DNA of 64,000 bases from NCBI RefSeq assembly GCF_000146165.2, contig NC_004347.2:2542001-2606000 (forward strand). The letters run 5' to 3'. The DNA is from Shewanella oneidensis MR-1 (GTDB taxonomy: Bacteria > Pseudomonadota > Gammaproteobacteria > Enterobacterales > Shewanellaceae). Below are positions 1 to 9,443 of the stretch, one piece after another. The translations under genes and the position numbers were made by a program. The notes beneath the pieces were generated by a model, which saw only the letters and a list, made by a program, of their open reading frames with translations, made no database searches and was not told the origin of the DNA. Every line of letters begins with the position of its first letter. The stretch's first letter is position 1.

Positions 1-1342
1 GAACCGCGTGGAAGCTACCGTTGATCTTCTCAAACATCGGGAAGTCAACCACCCATAGTGGACGCCATTGACCTTCAAGCAGATTAAAGTCTTCACCCGC
101 TTTAAGACGCAGTGCGCCCATCGATTCAGCAACCACTGTCGCCTGATCTGCACCAAACAGGATAATATCGCCAGTTTGTGCGCCAGTGCGGTTGATGATT
201 TCGTTAACAATGTTCTCATTCAAGAACTTAAGCACAGGTGATTGAATGCCTTCTAAGCCTTGAGTCAGATCGTTAAGCTTCATCCACGCTAAGCCCTTGG
301 CGCCGTAGATGCCAACAAACTTAGTATAATCGTCGATTTGCTTACGAGACAGGCTTGCACCGCCAGGAATACGCAGCGCCGCAACACGACCTTCTTCGTC
401 ATTGGCTGGACCTGAGAATACCGCAAATTCAACGTCTTTGAGTAAATCGGCAACGTCCACCAGCTCTAATGGGTTACGTAAATCGGGCTTGTCTGAACCA
501 AAACGACGCATGGCTTCGTTGTAGGTCATACGCGGGAACTCGCCTAAATCAACGTTCAGCATCTCAAGGAACAGACCACGCATCATTTCTTCGGTCTTAT
601 TCATCACTTGCTCAGACGTCATAAATGAGGTTTCGATATCGATTTGGGTGAATTCTGGCTGACGATCAGCACGTAAGTCTTCGTCACGGAAGCACTTTAC
701 GATTTGATAGTAACGATCAAAACCTGACATCATCAGCAGCTGTTTGAATAGCTGTGGCGATTGTGGCAGGGCAAAAAATTGACCTTTGTAAGTACGACTC
801 GGCACTAAATAGTCACGGGCACCTTCTGGGGTTGCCTTGGTCAGGATCGGCGTTTCTATATCTAAGAAACCGTTTGAGTCGAGGAAACGACGCACTGCAC
901 TGGTCACTTTCGCGCGGAACATTAAGCGCTGCGCCATTTCTGGGCGACGTAAATCTAAATAACGATATTTTAAACGCTGCTCTTCACTGTTGTTTTGATA
1001 GTTATCCAAGCTCAGCGGCAACGGCTCTGAACTGTTGATAATAGTCAGTGCTTTACCTAACACTTCAATTTCGCCAGTTTTCATTTGCGCGTTAACTTGG
1101 CTATCAGGACGGGCACGAACCACACCTTTTACCTGCACACAAAACTCAGCGCGCAGTGTGCTAGCCACATTGAACACCTCTGGTAAATCTGGATCATAAA
1201 CCACTTGGACCAGACCTTCTCTGTCTCTTAAATCTAAAAAGACAACGCCACCCAAATCACGGCTACGATTAACCCAACCTACCAAGGTAACTTCTTGTCC
1301 AACGTGAGACTTATTGACGTCTCCACAATAATGACTGCGCAT
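1..1342 (-). CDS. aspS: Aspartyl-tRNA synthetase, 3' end cut by the window
   Basis: Charges tRNA-Asp with aspartate in the cytoplasm (class II synthetase). I translated it by hand because it has no stop inside the window. It begins [18 protein letters not shown], with an N-terminal OB-fold anticodon-binding domain (about residues 1-110) and class II motif 2 around [18 protein letters not shown]. The window edge falls in GSFHAV, the start of the conserved GSFHAVHHPFT region, so about 447 of roughly 590 residues are visible. The start is the ATG complementary to 1340-1342. It follows the diguanylate cyclase on the same strand, but a 184-base gap with its own promoter-like sequence suggests separate transcription. 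Nothing looks damaged. Confidence 0.97.
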   Translation of the reverse strand, partial: MRSHYCGDVNKSHVGQEVTLVGWVNRSRDLGGVVFLDLRDREGLVQVVYDPDLPEVFNVASTLRAEFCVQVKGVVRARPDSQVNAQMKTGEIEVLGKALTIINSSEPLPLSLDNYQNNSEEQRLKYRYLDLRRPEMAQRLMFRAKVTSAVRRFLDSNGFLDIETPILTKATPEGARDYLVPSRTYKGQFFALPQSPQLFKQLLMMSGFDRYYQIVKCFRDEDLRADRQPEFTQIDIETSFMTSEQVMNKTEEMMRGLFLEMLNVDLGEFPRMTYNEAMRRFGSDKPDLRNPLELVDVADLLKDVEFAVFSGPANDEEGRVAALRIPGGASLSRKQIDDYTKFVGIYGAKGLAWMKLNDLTQGLEGIQSPVLKFLNENIVNEIINRTGAQTGDIILFGADQATVVAESMGALRLKAGEDFNLLEGQWRPLWVVDFPMFEKINGSFHAV

Positions 1343-1405
1343 CTAACTCTATCCTTTATCCGGAAACCGGTGCTTTGGAAATAATCAAAACGAGATAAAA
1401 GCGGC

Positions 1406-1433
1406 ATTATAGTCAAATAATGCCGATTACCAA
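1406..1433 (-). promoter_or_regulatory. Putative sigma-70 promoter of aspS
   Basis: On the minus strand, TTGGTA (complement of 1428-1433) is followed after 16 bases by a perfect TATAAT (complement of 1406-1411), about 64 bases before the aspS start. An 8-base inverted repeat, CGGCATTA/TAATGCCG (1402-1409 and 1418-1425), overlaps the -10 box and could be an operator. Position and consensus support a promoter; there is no experimental evidence. Confidence 0.5.
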
Positions 1434-1526
1434 AGTACTTCACTTTTAGGCGGTGAAGTATCAAACAGTTTTACGCCCTTGACTAGAGGCGAACGCACTA
1501 TCTGCGCATAAACGTTCAAAAAAACA

Positions 1527-4340
1527 TCAAGCCACGCGGTAGCAACGCCCGCCCACGGTTTTGGCTTGATACATTAATTGATCCGCTTTTTTTAATAATT
1601 CGATCGCCGTATCACCATCGCGGGGATAAATCACCACGCCGATGCTCACAGCAATTTCTACCGTTACGCCTTCAATAGTGAAGGGAGACGAAAGTGAGTG
1701 CAGAATATTATCAGCAACTTGGGTCGCAGCATCGAGATCTTGCACACGATTTAGCAGGATAACGAATTCATCGCCACCAAATCGTGCCACCGTATCAGAA
1801 TGGCGAATAGCTTGCGTCAGTAATCCCGCCACGCGTAAAAGCAAGGCATCACCTATTGGGTGCCCATGTTGATCATTAACTTGTTTAAATCCATCTAAAT
1901 CAATGAACAGCAGTGCAAAATGGCTCTGATCGCGTCGATGGGATAATAATGCCTGCGATAATCTATCATCGAGTAAGCCTCGATTAGGTAACTGAGTTAA
2001 TACATCATGGCTCGCAACGTGTTGCAAACGTTTTTCAGCGGCAATACGGCGAGTTATCTCACGTTTTAAACGACGATTAACCACTAACACCACGACCATG
2101 AACAAAGATAATCCAAGTGCCCCAAACAATAAATAACGGATCCAACGCAAGTACTGTCCATCGTCGGTGGCAATAGTAAAGCTGACCCAATGGGAATAAA
2201 TTTGTTGCTGTTTTTGCTGGTCGATCTGCGCTAATACTCGGTTGATTAATGGTGCCAACGAGCTAAATTGCGGATTCAAACCAAAATGACTGTGCTGATC
2301 AGCTAAATCACTTAATAATGACATTTTAAGTAAAGAATATTGGCCCGTTTTTAACTCGGAAGCTAAGGTCACAACCTTATCAATAAACACATCAGCTTTG
2401 CCTTCAGTCACCGCTAAAAGCCCTGATTGCGTGTTGGGTACCAGCACCAGCTTAAGCGAAGGCTGAAGCGTCATCAGTTGAGTAACAAGATGATAGCCTT
2501 CAACCACAGCCACTCTTTGCCCCGCCAATTGTGCCAGATTAAAGACAGAGACTTGCTCAAGCTGTGATACCACCCCCCAAGGCGATGGCCAATAGGGATC
2601 ACTAAACACAATATGCCGTTGCCTATCAGCGGTTTGGGCAATACTGCCCGCAAGTGCAATGTCCCCAGCTCGCAATGCACCAATAAGCGACTGCCAATCA
2701 TCAAAGGCAATGGGCTGAATCTTAAGGCCTAGTTGCTCAGAAAGCATATTGATAATATCGCTATTAATCCCGGCAAATTGACCTTGTTCATTGGTAAACT
2801 CCATCGGCAACCACTGCTTAAGATAACCCAGCTTTATCCTTTCTATACTGGCAAGATACTCTTGCTCACTGGCTGAAAGTTGGATGCCGTGTAATCCGGC
2901 TTGGTTGAAGATCCTGTCTTTAGGATTAAGCATCCATTTTTGCTCAACATCAGCAAATTCCTGCATGCTAATGCTGCGAAATCCGTTAGTTATCCGCTGA
3001 GTCAACCCAGGGTCATCACTTCGAGTTAATACATAAATCTCTGTGGGAAACTCCAGTTCAGGATATTGATGAAAATCGGCCCATGCTTTGTTCTGCAGTA
3101 AATAATGGGAAGTCCAAGCCCCCGCAGCCACAAAGCCGATGATCTCACCCGCTCTTGCTGCCGCGACCATGGCATCCATATTGTCGTAGTAACGAAATGC
3201 CACATCAGGCAGAGCTTTACGCAGCGACACTAAATAAGGTGCCGTCGGCACAACACCGATACGCTTGCCCTTCAAACTCAGTAAGTCAGTTAATTGCTGC
3301 TGATATAAAAACAGCCGACTCTTCACCGTATAGAGTTGCCAAGCGCGAGTTAATCCGGTTTTCATGTCGTCACTTTCGGGATAACCAATGTGGGCATCGG
3401 CTAAACCTTGGCGTACATCGTTAACTGTGCCGTTCATATCTCCCGAAATAAAATTAATATCAATGCCCGTTTTCGCTGACCATAGTCGCCAAAGATCCAC
3501 ATAAAAACCATGGGGTAAACCATCAACACCTAAATCAACAAAGGGCTCAACTCCCAGTTGCATAGCTACCACAATGCCCGGTTTTTGCCCATTAAAACCT
3601 AACCAGCGTCGCTCAGTTTGTTGAATAAATTTTGGATCAAAACCATTAAATCCCGCCTTAATTTTATTCAGTAATTCGGTATTACCTTTCATTACCGCCG
3701 GAACAAATTGCATGGCTTTGATAGGGATGCGAATATTGAGGGGGTAATTTACCGCTATCGTTTGGTTAGAAGCGGGATCGCGCAGATAACCATCAAGCCC
3801 TGCAAACACGACCGTCTCACCTGCTGCGACACCCGCAAGCAGCGTTTCACGGCTTTGGTAGTATTTAAACACCAACCCAGGTTCGAGGCGGCGCAGTTCG
3901 GCTTCATGGGAAGATCCGGACACAATCCCTACTTGGTAGGGGATCAGTTCTTTGATATTTTTTTTGCCTTGCAAGGATTTATGCAGATATAAATAGGTGC
4001 TGACGTTGGCAATAGCGTCAGCAAAATCAAAACGCTGCTCGCGCTCAGGCGTTTTGCCCATCCCAATATGCACTTGCGCTTTTCCCTGCTGCAATTGCGC
4101 AAGGGATTCATTCCAGTGCCGCGCAACAAAGACGAGTGGTGTATGGGTGCGTTTGCCCCACTCCTTCCAAAGATCGACTAATAACCCAGTTGCTTCGCCA
4201 TCGTTATCCACAAATTGATAGGGAAAGCTGTCTTCTCCCATCACCACAATAAGCGATTCAGTCTGTCCCTGACTGGCGTTAACTGTGCTATTCGAGAGAA
4301 CACAACACAGGATCACAATTAGCTGGAGCACTAACTTCAA
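1527..4340 (-). CDS. Membrane diguanylate cyclase with three periplasmic solute-binding domains
   Basis: Predicted to make c-di-GMP from two GTP in response to a periplasmic ligand. In order it shows a signal peptide (about 1-23), three successive bacterial extracellular solute-binding (SBP_bac_3/PBPb) modules at about 30-247, 255-472 and 500-722, one transmembrane helix at about 735-756, and a GGDEF domain from about 770 to 937. The active-site GGDEF is intact (855-859) and the product-inhibition RxxD site is present (RHSD, 846-849), so the cyclase is probably active and feedback-inhibited. No EAL domain follows. The first codon is TTG at 4340; a nearby GTG is possible. It is divergent from cmoA. 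Ligands are unknown, although such modules usually bind amino acids or similar small molecules. Confidence 0.9.
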   Translation of the reverse strand: MKLVLQLIVILCCVLSNSTVNASQGQTESLIVVMGEDSFPYQFVDNDGEATGLLVDLWKEWGKRTHTPLVFVARHWNESLAQLQQGKAQVHIGMGKTPEREQRFDFADAIANVSTYLYLHKSLQGKKNIKELIPYQVGIVSGSSHEAELRRLEPGLVFKYYQSRETLLAGVAAGETVVFAGLDGYLRDPASNQTIAVNYPLNIRIPIKAMQFVPAVMKGNTELLNKIKAGFNGFDPKFIQQTERRWLGFNGQKPGIVVAMQLGVEPFVDLGVDGLPHGFYVDLWRLWSAKTGIDINFISGDMNGTVNDVRQGLADAHIGYPESDDMKTGLTRAWQLYTVKSRLFLYQQQLTDLLSLKGKRIGVVPTAPYLVSLRKALPDVAFRYYDNMDAMVAAARAGEIIGFVAAGAWTSHYLLQNKAWADFHQYPELEFPTEIYVLTRSDDPGLTQRITNGFRSISMQEFADVEQKWMLNPKDRIFNQAGLHGIQLSASEQEYLASIERIKLGYLKQWLPMEFTNEQGQFAGINSDIINMLSEQLGLKIQPIAFDDWQSLIGALRAGDIALAGSIAQTADRQRHIVFSDPYWPSPWGVVSQLEQVSVFNLAQLAGQRVAVVEGYHLVTQLMTLQPSLKLVLVPNTQSGLLAVTEGKADVFIDKVVTLASELKTGQYSLLKMSLLSDLADQHSHFGLNPQFSSLAPLINRVLAQIDQQKQQQIYSHWVSFTIATDDGQYLRWIRYLLFGALGLSLFMVVVLVVNRRLKREITRRIAAEKRLQHVASHDVLTQLPNRGLLDDRLSQALLSHRRDQSHFALLFIDLDGFKQVNDQHGHPIGDALLLRVAGLLTQAIRHSDTVARFGGDEFVILLNRVQDLDAATQVADNILHSLSSPFTIEGVTVEIAVSIGVVIYPRDGDTAIELLKKADQLMYQAKTVGGRCYRVA

Positions 4341-4431
4341 TTGAGGTCCCTAGTACCTGATGTACAATGTAAACGCTTTGTTATTTGTTGCATATTAGAC
4401 AGAAATTTCTGGCAAATTACTAGCCCGAGAC

Positions 4432-4461
4432 TTGCTGCTAGTCAACGGGATTCGTTAAAAT
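4432..4461 (+). promoter_or_regulatory. Putative cmoA promoter
   Basis: TTGCTG (4432-4437) and TAAAAT (4456-4461) are separated by 18 bases and lie 30 bases before the chosen cmoA start. The long upstream reading frame from 4341 runs through this promoter, which argues against using its first start. Confidence 0.4.
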
Positions 4462-4490
4462 GCGGGGTTGAATTTTCGAGACATTCCCAA

Positions 4491-5222
4491 ATGAACGCTT
4501 CCCAAGATACGATCTACGCTCAAGTGAGCGAACACATTAGCGATTTCCAGTTTGATAGCCGTGTTGCTGGTGTCTTTAGTGACATGATCCGCCGCTCAGT
4601 GCCTGGTTACACACAAATCATCAATACCATAGGCGATTTTGCGGATCGTTTTGTAAAACCTAATACTCAGGTTTACGACTTAGGATGCTCTTTAGGGGCT
4701 GCCACATTAAGCATTCGTCGCCAGATCCAAGGCCGAGACTGTCGAATTGTTGCCGTAGACAATAGTGAATCTATGGTGATCCGCTGCCAAGAAAACCTCA
4801 ACGCCTATGTCAGTGATACTGAGGTTGAGCTTATCTGCGGCGATATTCGCGATATTCATATTGAAAACGCCTCCTTAGTGGTGCTCAACTTTACGCTACA
4901 ATTTTTACCACCTGAGGACAGAGATGCACTAATCGCCAAGATTTATCAAGGCTTAAATCCCGGTGGGCTCTTAGTGTTGTCGGAGAAAATCCGCTTTGAT
5001 GACGCTCCCATTCAAAGTGTACTTGAAGAACTGCATCTGGACTTTAAACGCGCCAATGGTTACAGCGAGCTGGAAATCAGTCAAAAACGCAGCGCGCTAG
5101 AAAATGTCATGAAACCAGACACGTTAAGTACCCACCAGCAGCGCTTAACCCACCAAGGGTTTAGCCACTTTAGTACCTGGTTCCAATGTTTTAATTTTGC
5201 CTCTATGGTGGCCATCAAGTGA
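4491..5222 (+). CDS. cmoA: Carboxy-S-adenosyl-L-methionine synthase
   Basis: Converts S-adenosylmethionine and prephenate into carboxy-SAM, the cofactor CmoB uses to build 5-oxyacetyluridine (cmo5U34) in tRNA. I start it at ATG 4491 ([11 protein letters not shown]), giving 243 residues against 247 in E. coli, rather than at the frame's first start 150 bases upstream. The Rossmann motif [17 protein letters not shown] and the downstream [10 protein letters not shown] acidic strand are visible. Its TGA overlaps the GTG start of cmoB (GTGA), the usual translationally coupled pair. Confidence 0.96.
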   Translation: MNASQDTIYAQVSEHISDFQFDSRVAGVFSDMIRRSVPGYTQIINTIGDFADRFVKPNTQVYDLGCSLGAATLSIRRQIQGRDCRIVAVDNSESMVIRCQENLNAYVSDTEVELICGDIRDIHIENASLVVLNFTLQFLPPEDRDALIAKIYQGLNPGGLLVLSEKIRFDDAPIQSVLEELHLDFKRANGYSELEISQKRSALENVMKPDTLSTHQQRLTHQGFSHFSTWFQCFNFASMVAIK

Positions 5223-6211
5223 TTAATTTCAGTTCCTTTTATCAACAAATCGCCGATTCCAATTTACAGCATTGGCTTGAAACCTTGCCAGCTATCCTTG
5301 GCAAATGGCAAAGAGAACATAAACACGGCAACTTACCCAAATGGGAAAAAGTGCTTAATAAACTGCACTATCCTAGTCCTGACAGTGTCGATTTGGTTGA
5401 TAGTGTCACTATAGGCACAGGCGAACAACTTACGCCCGGTGAAAAGGAAAAACTCGAGAATTTACTGCGACTCTTTATGCCTTGGCGTAAAGGTCCATTC
5501 CATATTCACGGCATTCATATCGATACCGAATGGCGCAGTGATTGGAAATGGGATCGGGTTAAACCGCATATTTCACCACTACAGAATCGCACTGTGCTCG
5601 ATGTGGGTTGCGGTAGCGGCTATCACATGTGGCGTATGTTAGGTGCCGGTGCTAAGCGTGTTGTAGGTATCGACCCTTCCCCACTGTTTTTATGCCAATT
5701 TGAAGCAGTAAAACGCTTAAGTGGTGAAAATCATCCTGTACACCTGTTACCACTTGGCATTGAAGAGCTGCCCCCATTAGATGCCTTTGATACCGTATTC
5801 TCCATGGGCGTCTTGTATCACAGACGTTCACCCATTGATCATCTGTTGCAATTACGCGATCAGTTACGCATGGGTGGAGAATTAGTGCTAGAGACATTAG
5901 TCATTGATGGTGATGAAAACGCGGTACTCGTCCCGCAAGATAGATATGGCAAAATGAATAACGTTTGGTTTATTCCATCCGTCGCGGCACTGATGCTCTG
6001 GCTTAAAAAGTGTGATTTCACCGATATACGTTGTGTCGATACCGATGTCACCGCCCTTGCTGAGCAGCGCCGAACCGATTGGATGCCAAATGAATCACTG
6101 GTTGAATATCTTGACCCTAAAGATATCACGAAGACGGTTGAGGGGTATCCGGCGCCCAAACGTGCAACGATCATTGCAGTGAAAAATCAGCCCAATCAAG
6201 ATTTAAGCTAG
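5219..6211 (+). CDS. cmoB: tRNA U34 carboxymethyltransferase
   Basis: Transfers the carboxymethyl group from carboxy-SAM to 5-hydroxyuridine at tRNA wobble position 34, giving cmo5U. It has 330 residues, the normal length for the family. The N-terminal half is CmoB-specific, and the C-terminal half has a SAM-binding fold with [15 protein letters not shown] and [14 protein letters not shown]. The GTG start overlaps the cmoA stop by four bases, so the two are co-translated. No anomalies were seen. Confidence 0.96.
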   Translation: MINFSSFYQQIADSNLQHWLETLPAILGKWQREHKHGNLPKWEKVLNKLHYPSPDSVDLVDSVTIGTGEQLTPGEKEKLENLLRLFMPWRKGPFHIHGIHIDTEWRSDWKWDRVKPHISPLQNRTVLDVGCGSGYHMWRMLGAGAKRVVGIDPSPLFLCQFEAVKRLSGENHPVHLLPLGIEELPPLDAFDTVFSMGVLYHRRSPIDHLLQLRDQLRMGGELVLETLVIDGDENAVLVPQDRYGKMNNVWFIPSVAALMLWLKKCDFTDIRCVDTDVTALAEQRRTDWMPNESLVEYLDPKDITKTVEGYPAPKRATIIAVKNQPNQDLS

Positions 6212-6280
6212 GGCATGATACACTTAGGCATGCCTTAGCCATGTCATCCCAATCAATGACAGTTGCAGAACCTCTTGCCT

Positions 6281-8170
6281 ATGCAAAAAACGATATTAAC
6301 AGCTAGCTTATTTGGCTGGTGTTTATCCTCTATCATTGGTGCAGTGTATGCTGCGCCAAGCCCTGTGCCGCTATTGGCTGAGCAATGTTTGCGTCAACCG
6401 AATATCGATTTGGCCAGTACCTACATTCACTATGCCAATGCGCATGGCTTACCCGCCTTAACGCTCTCTGATAAAGCCTTAGTGCTTGAGCAACAAACCA
6501 TAGGGCTTAATAACATTAATGACAGACTCAACTACTACCGAGGTTTGTCACTCTCGGGGGAAGAGCGCCAAGGCTTACTGCAATGCCAATTACGCCTTGC
6601 CGATGTACTAAGCCACCTTATAATCCAAACAGAATATCGCCAACTTGCAGATGAGCTTACCCACGCGGCTGATAAGAATAACAATCACGATGAGCATCTG
6701 ATCCAAGATCAACGCTTACTCGCAGAGCAATTAACAACGTTACTTGAGCAACATCAGTCTACCTTCGATAAAGCGAAGCTGCACACGGCGCAGGCCACCA
6801 TTCGGCAAGGATTAAGCCGTCAGCAGTTTCAATTAGCGATCCAAGGGACTCAGTGCCAACTCCCGCGAGAGACCACGTCTAACAGCACAGCCAATATCGC
6901 ACTTAATGCCGTTGACAATAGCGCAGATACAGCAAGCACCACTTTCTCTGACACTATCGCCAGTTACCTGCTAAAACAACCAGATCCGCAATGTCGACAA
7001 ATACTGTGGCAAGCCTATCAAGGTCGTACCCGCGAGCAGAATCAACTCGCATTGGATCGTATTGCAACATTGCGCCAACAAATGGCGAGTGATGCCCACT
7101 TTGTAGATTTCGCCAGTTACAGTTTGGCTAAACAGCAACTCTATTCTCCCGCGTTGGTCAAACAGTTTCTTGACAGCCAAACCGAATCGATTCAGGTTGC
7201 ACCTTGGGACATTGGCCGCAAATTATCGCAATTAGATAGTGCCGAAAATATCAGCCTTAACACCCGTGAAATGCTCGAAAGAGCCTTTAGTATCTTAGGT
7301 GAGTATGGATTGAGTGTTGAGGTAATAGACTGGCATATTGCACCAACAGTGACTCCGGCAGCATCTCAAGTGCAGCAGCAGATCATCCGCATTTACCACC
7401 AGCAGCGAATGCTTGGGGAAGTGTATCTTGCCATCGGCAATCAACACGCTAAAGCCAATCAACATACCTTAAGGCAAAGTGTGATTGGCCAGCAATTTGG
7501 CCAGCAGGCGCTCGAACTTAATCCAACGTTAAACAATTACAAAGATATCGAACGCTTTACCGACGCTTTGGCCAATGCCATTACGTCACTTGCTCGGGGA
7601 AGCCATTTTTATCTAAACAATACCTTAGGCCCAAGTCTGGATTCAAATCAGTTGCCAAGCCTTTGGCTGGGCAATGTGATACGCGAAGCACTGTTTTCGC
7701 CATTTGCCCCGCAATTTTTGAATCAAAGGGAAAGGCTTGCTAACGCCTATGGGAAACAACTTAGCGTCTTTCGCGCTAAAGTGGCTCTTAACTTTTACCA
7801 GTCCTTAAACCAGCAAAGCTATTCCGATCTAAAAGCAGAGTTTAATAAGAGTTTTGGCGCAAATTGGGAACAACCAATTGATTATCCTTATAGTTTCAAT
7901 GCGATCGCCAATGAAGGTCCACTCTATTATCAATCCCTATGGCAAACGCAATTAGCTAAGCTTATCTATCAATCCACACAAGACTGTAAAAATAAACATG
8001 GGCTTTTTAATCTGCTGGTGGTCAATGAAGCTGCACTCACGCTAAGCGAGCAATTGCGTGCCAGTATTGGCGATCCCGTTGATGCGGCATCGCTTATCCA
8101 AAGGATTATCCCTGTCTCTGGAGCGCAGAATCCCACTCAGCCTTGTGTTTTTAGCGGCTTAACGCGATGA
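6281..8170 (+). CDS. Secreted M3-peptidase-like protein lacking the zinc motif
   Basis: A 629-residue protein with a clear signal peptide (MQKTILTASLFGWCLSSIIG, then cleavage near AYA-AP). I use ATG 6281; the frame also opens at TTG 6263. By eye the second half follows the order of M3 oligopeptidases (Dcp, OpdA). NQLALDRIATLRQQMA and FASYSLAKQQLYSPALVKQF resemble the helical region, RIYHQQRMLGEVYLAIG resembles the strand before the active site, and PLYYQSLWQTQLAKLIY resembles the C-terminal YYxYLWxxxLA segment. Where M3 enzymes carry LFHEFGHALH this protein reads DIERFTDALANAITSLA, so no HExxH is present. It may be a catalytically dead relative with a binding or chaperone role. The homology is remote and uncertain. 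It follows cmoB by 69 bases and may be co-transcribed. Confidence 0.55.
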   Translation: MQKTILTASLFGWCLSSIIGAVYAAPSPVPLLAEQCLRQPNIDLASTYIHYANAHGLPALTLSDKALVLEQQTIGLNNINDRLNYYRGLSLSGEERQGLLQCQLRLADVLSHLIIQTEYRQLADELTHAADKNNNHDEHLIQDQRLLAEQLTTLLEQHQSTFDKAKLHTAQATIRQGLSRQQFQLAIQGTQCQLPRETTSNSTANIALNAVDNSADTASTTFSDTIASYLLKQPDPQCRQILWQAYQGRTREQNQLALDRIATLRQQMASDAHFVDFASYSLAKQQLYSPALVKQFLDSQTESIQVAPWDIGRKLSQLDSAENISLNTREMLERAFSILGEYGLSVEVIDWHIAPTVTPAASQVQQQIIRIYHQQRMLGEVYLAIGNQHAKANQHTLRQSVIGQQFGQQALELNPTLNNYKDIERFTDALANAITSLARGSHFYLNNTLGPSLDSNQLPSLWLGNVIREALFSPFAPQFLNQRERLANAYGKQLSVFRAKVALNFYQSLNQQSYSDLKAEFNKSFGANWEQPIDYPYSFNAIANEGPLYYQSLWQTQLAKLIYQSTQDCKNKHGLFNLLVVNEAALTLSEQLRASIGDPVDAASLIQRIIPVSGAQNPTQPCVFSGLTR

Positions 8171-8258
8171 CAAACATAGTCGATTTACACATACTATCGA
8201 TTTACACACTCTATCGCAGCCACTTAGCGAACGTTAACCTATCACAATCTTGCATCTG

Positions 8259-8295
8259 CGATAATCTCGGATCCACACACTGAGATTATCGTTTT
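8259..8295 (+). terminator. Rho-independent terminator after the M3-like gene
   Basis: A perfect 10-base stem, CGATAATCTC (8259-8268) with GAGATTATCG (8282-8291), a 13-base loop and TTTT at 8292-8295. It lies 88 bases after the stop and before the lysR gene. Confidence 0.6.
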
Positions 8296-8399
8296 CTCAA
8301 CTTAATCACCGATTTTATTGAAAAAACGATCATAACTCGCCACTATAGCTTGAAACTTATCGTTTTTTTAGAAACCTGTTGGTCAATATTAGGATCTCT

Positions 8400-9308
8400 A
8401 TGACTCGCGCTAAATCCACCCTTGAGCAATGGCGTATTTTGCAGGCTGTCGTTGATTATGGCGGCTATGCGCAGGCGGCAGAAAAACTCAATAAGAGCCA
8501 ATCGTCCCTAAACCACGCCGTGGCAAAGTTACAGCATCAACTAGGGATAGAATTACTCGAAGTCCGTGGGCGCAAAGCCTACTTAACAACGCAGGGCGAA
8601 GTATTACTGCGACGTTCTCGCCATGTCACTCAATCTGTAAATGAACTAGAGCAACTGGCTAGTAATCTTGAACAAGGCTGGGAACCCACACTCACTATTG
8701 CCCGTGAAATTGTCTATCCGATGGACAGTCTTGTGTGCGCATTGAGTGAGTTTCTGCCCCATAGCCGCGGCACCCGCATTATTATGCTCGATTCGGTGAT
8801 CACTGGTACGCAGGAGCTGATCCTACAAAATAAAGCCGATATAGCGATCTGTGCGGGCATCCCACCCAAAGGTTATTTACCTGAGCCACTGTGTGAACAA
8901 GAGTTGTATCTCGTTTGCCATCCGAGCCATCCCTTAGCTGACATGGGCATCTTAGATGATGACAAACTGTTAGCACAGCATCTGCAATTAGTGATAAAAG
9001 ACACCGGCGTACAATCTAACATTGATATCGGCTGGCTAAAGGCCGAGCAGCGCTGGACAGTGTCCAACTTCCATGAGGCTAAAGTCATTTTAAATCAAGG
9101 AATTGGTTTCTGTTGGATACCATCATTCCTTATTCAAGAAGAATTGGCAGCGGGTAAATTAGTCCGTTTACACCTTCAGGGCAGCCAGAAACGGCGAATT
9201 ATGCTTAGCCTTATTATCCCAAACCGCGATCAGCAAGGACCCGCGTCTAAACTGCTTGCGTCCTATATTTTGAAACACCATGGAGTGAAAGCCCCAAATA
9301 AGATGTAA
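8400..9308 (+). CDS. LysR-family transcriptional regulator
   Basis: A 302-residue regulator with an N-terminal winged helix-turn-helix (about 5-65: LEQWRILQAVVDYGGYAQAA, then SQSSLNHAVAKLQHQLGIEL) and a C-terminal LysR substrate-binding domain (about 90-295). ATG 8400 with AGGA six bases upstream is preferred to the frame's first codon at 8379. It stands alone between a terminator and a convergent gene, so its target cannot be read from an adjacent operon. The upstream region carries an interrupted repeat, AAAAAACGAT ... ATCGTTTTTT (about 8321-8368), that could be an autoregulatory site. Confidence 0.88.
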   Translation: MTRAKSTLEQWRILQAVVDYGGYAQAAEKLNKSQSSLNHAVAKLQHQLGIELLEVRGRKAYLTTQGEVLLRRSRHVTQSVNELEQLASNLEQGWEPTLTIAREIVYPMDSLVCALSEFLPHSRGTRIIMLDSVITGTQELILQNKADIAICAGIPPKGYLPEPLCEQELYLVCHPSHPLADMGILDDDKLLAQHLQLVIKDTGVQSNIDIGWLKAEQRWTVSNFHEAKVILNQGIGFCWIPSFLIQEELAAGKLVRLHLQGSQKRRIMLSLIIPNRDQQGPASKLLASYILKHHGVKAPNKM

Positions 9309-9443
9309 ACGACTTTTGCTTACTCTGGATAGCTAATAATCAACGACAAAGGAGTCAAATAGGATAGTGACCCCAAATCGTTCGGAGAATTAACGTAGGC
9401 AATTAACAGGGAAAATGACTTAGAATTAACGCTAGGTGACAGA

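Noticed and set aside
754..1038. A 94-codon open frame on the plus strand
   Set aside because: It lies wholly inside aspS on the other strand and resembles nothing.
4341..4490. N-terminal extension of cmoA
   Set aside because: It runs through a promoter-like pair and would make CmoA 50 residues longer than its relatives.
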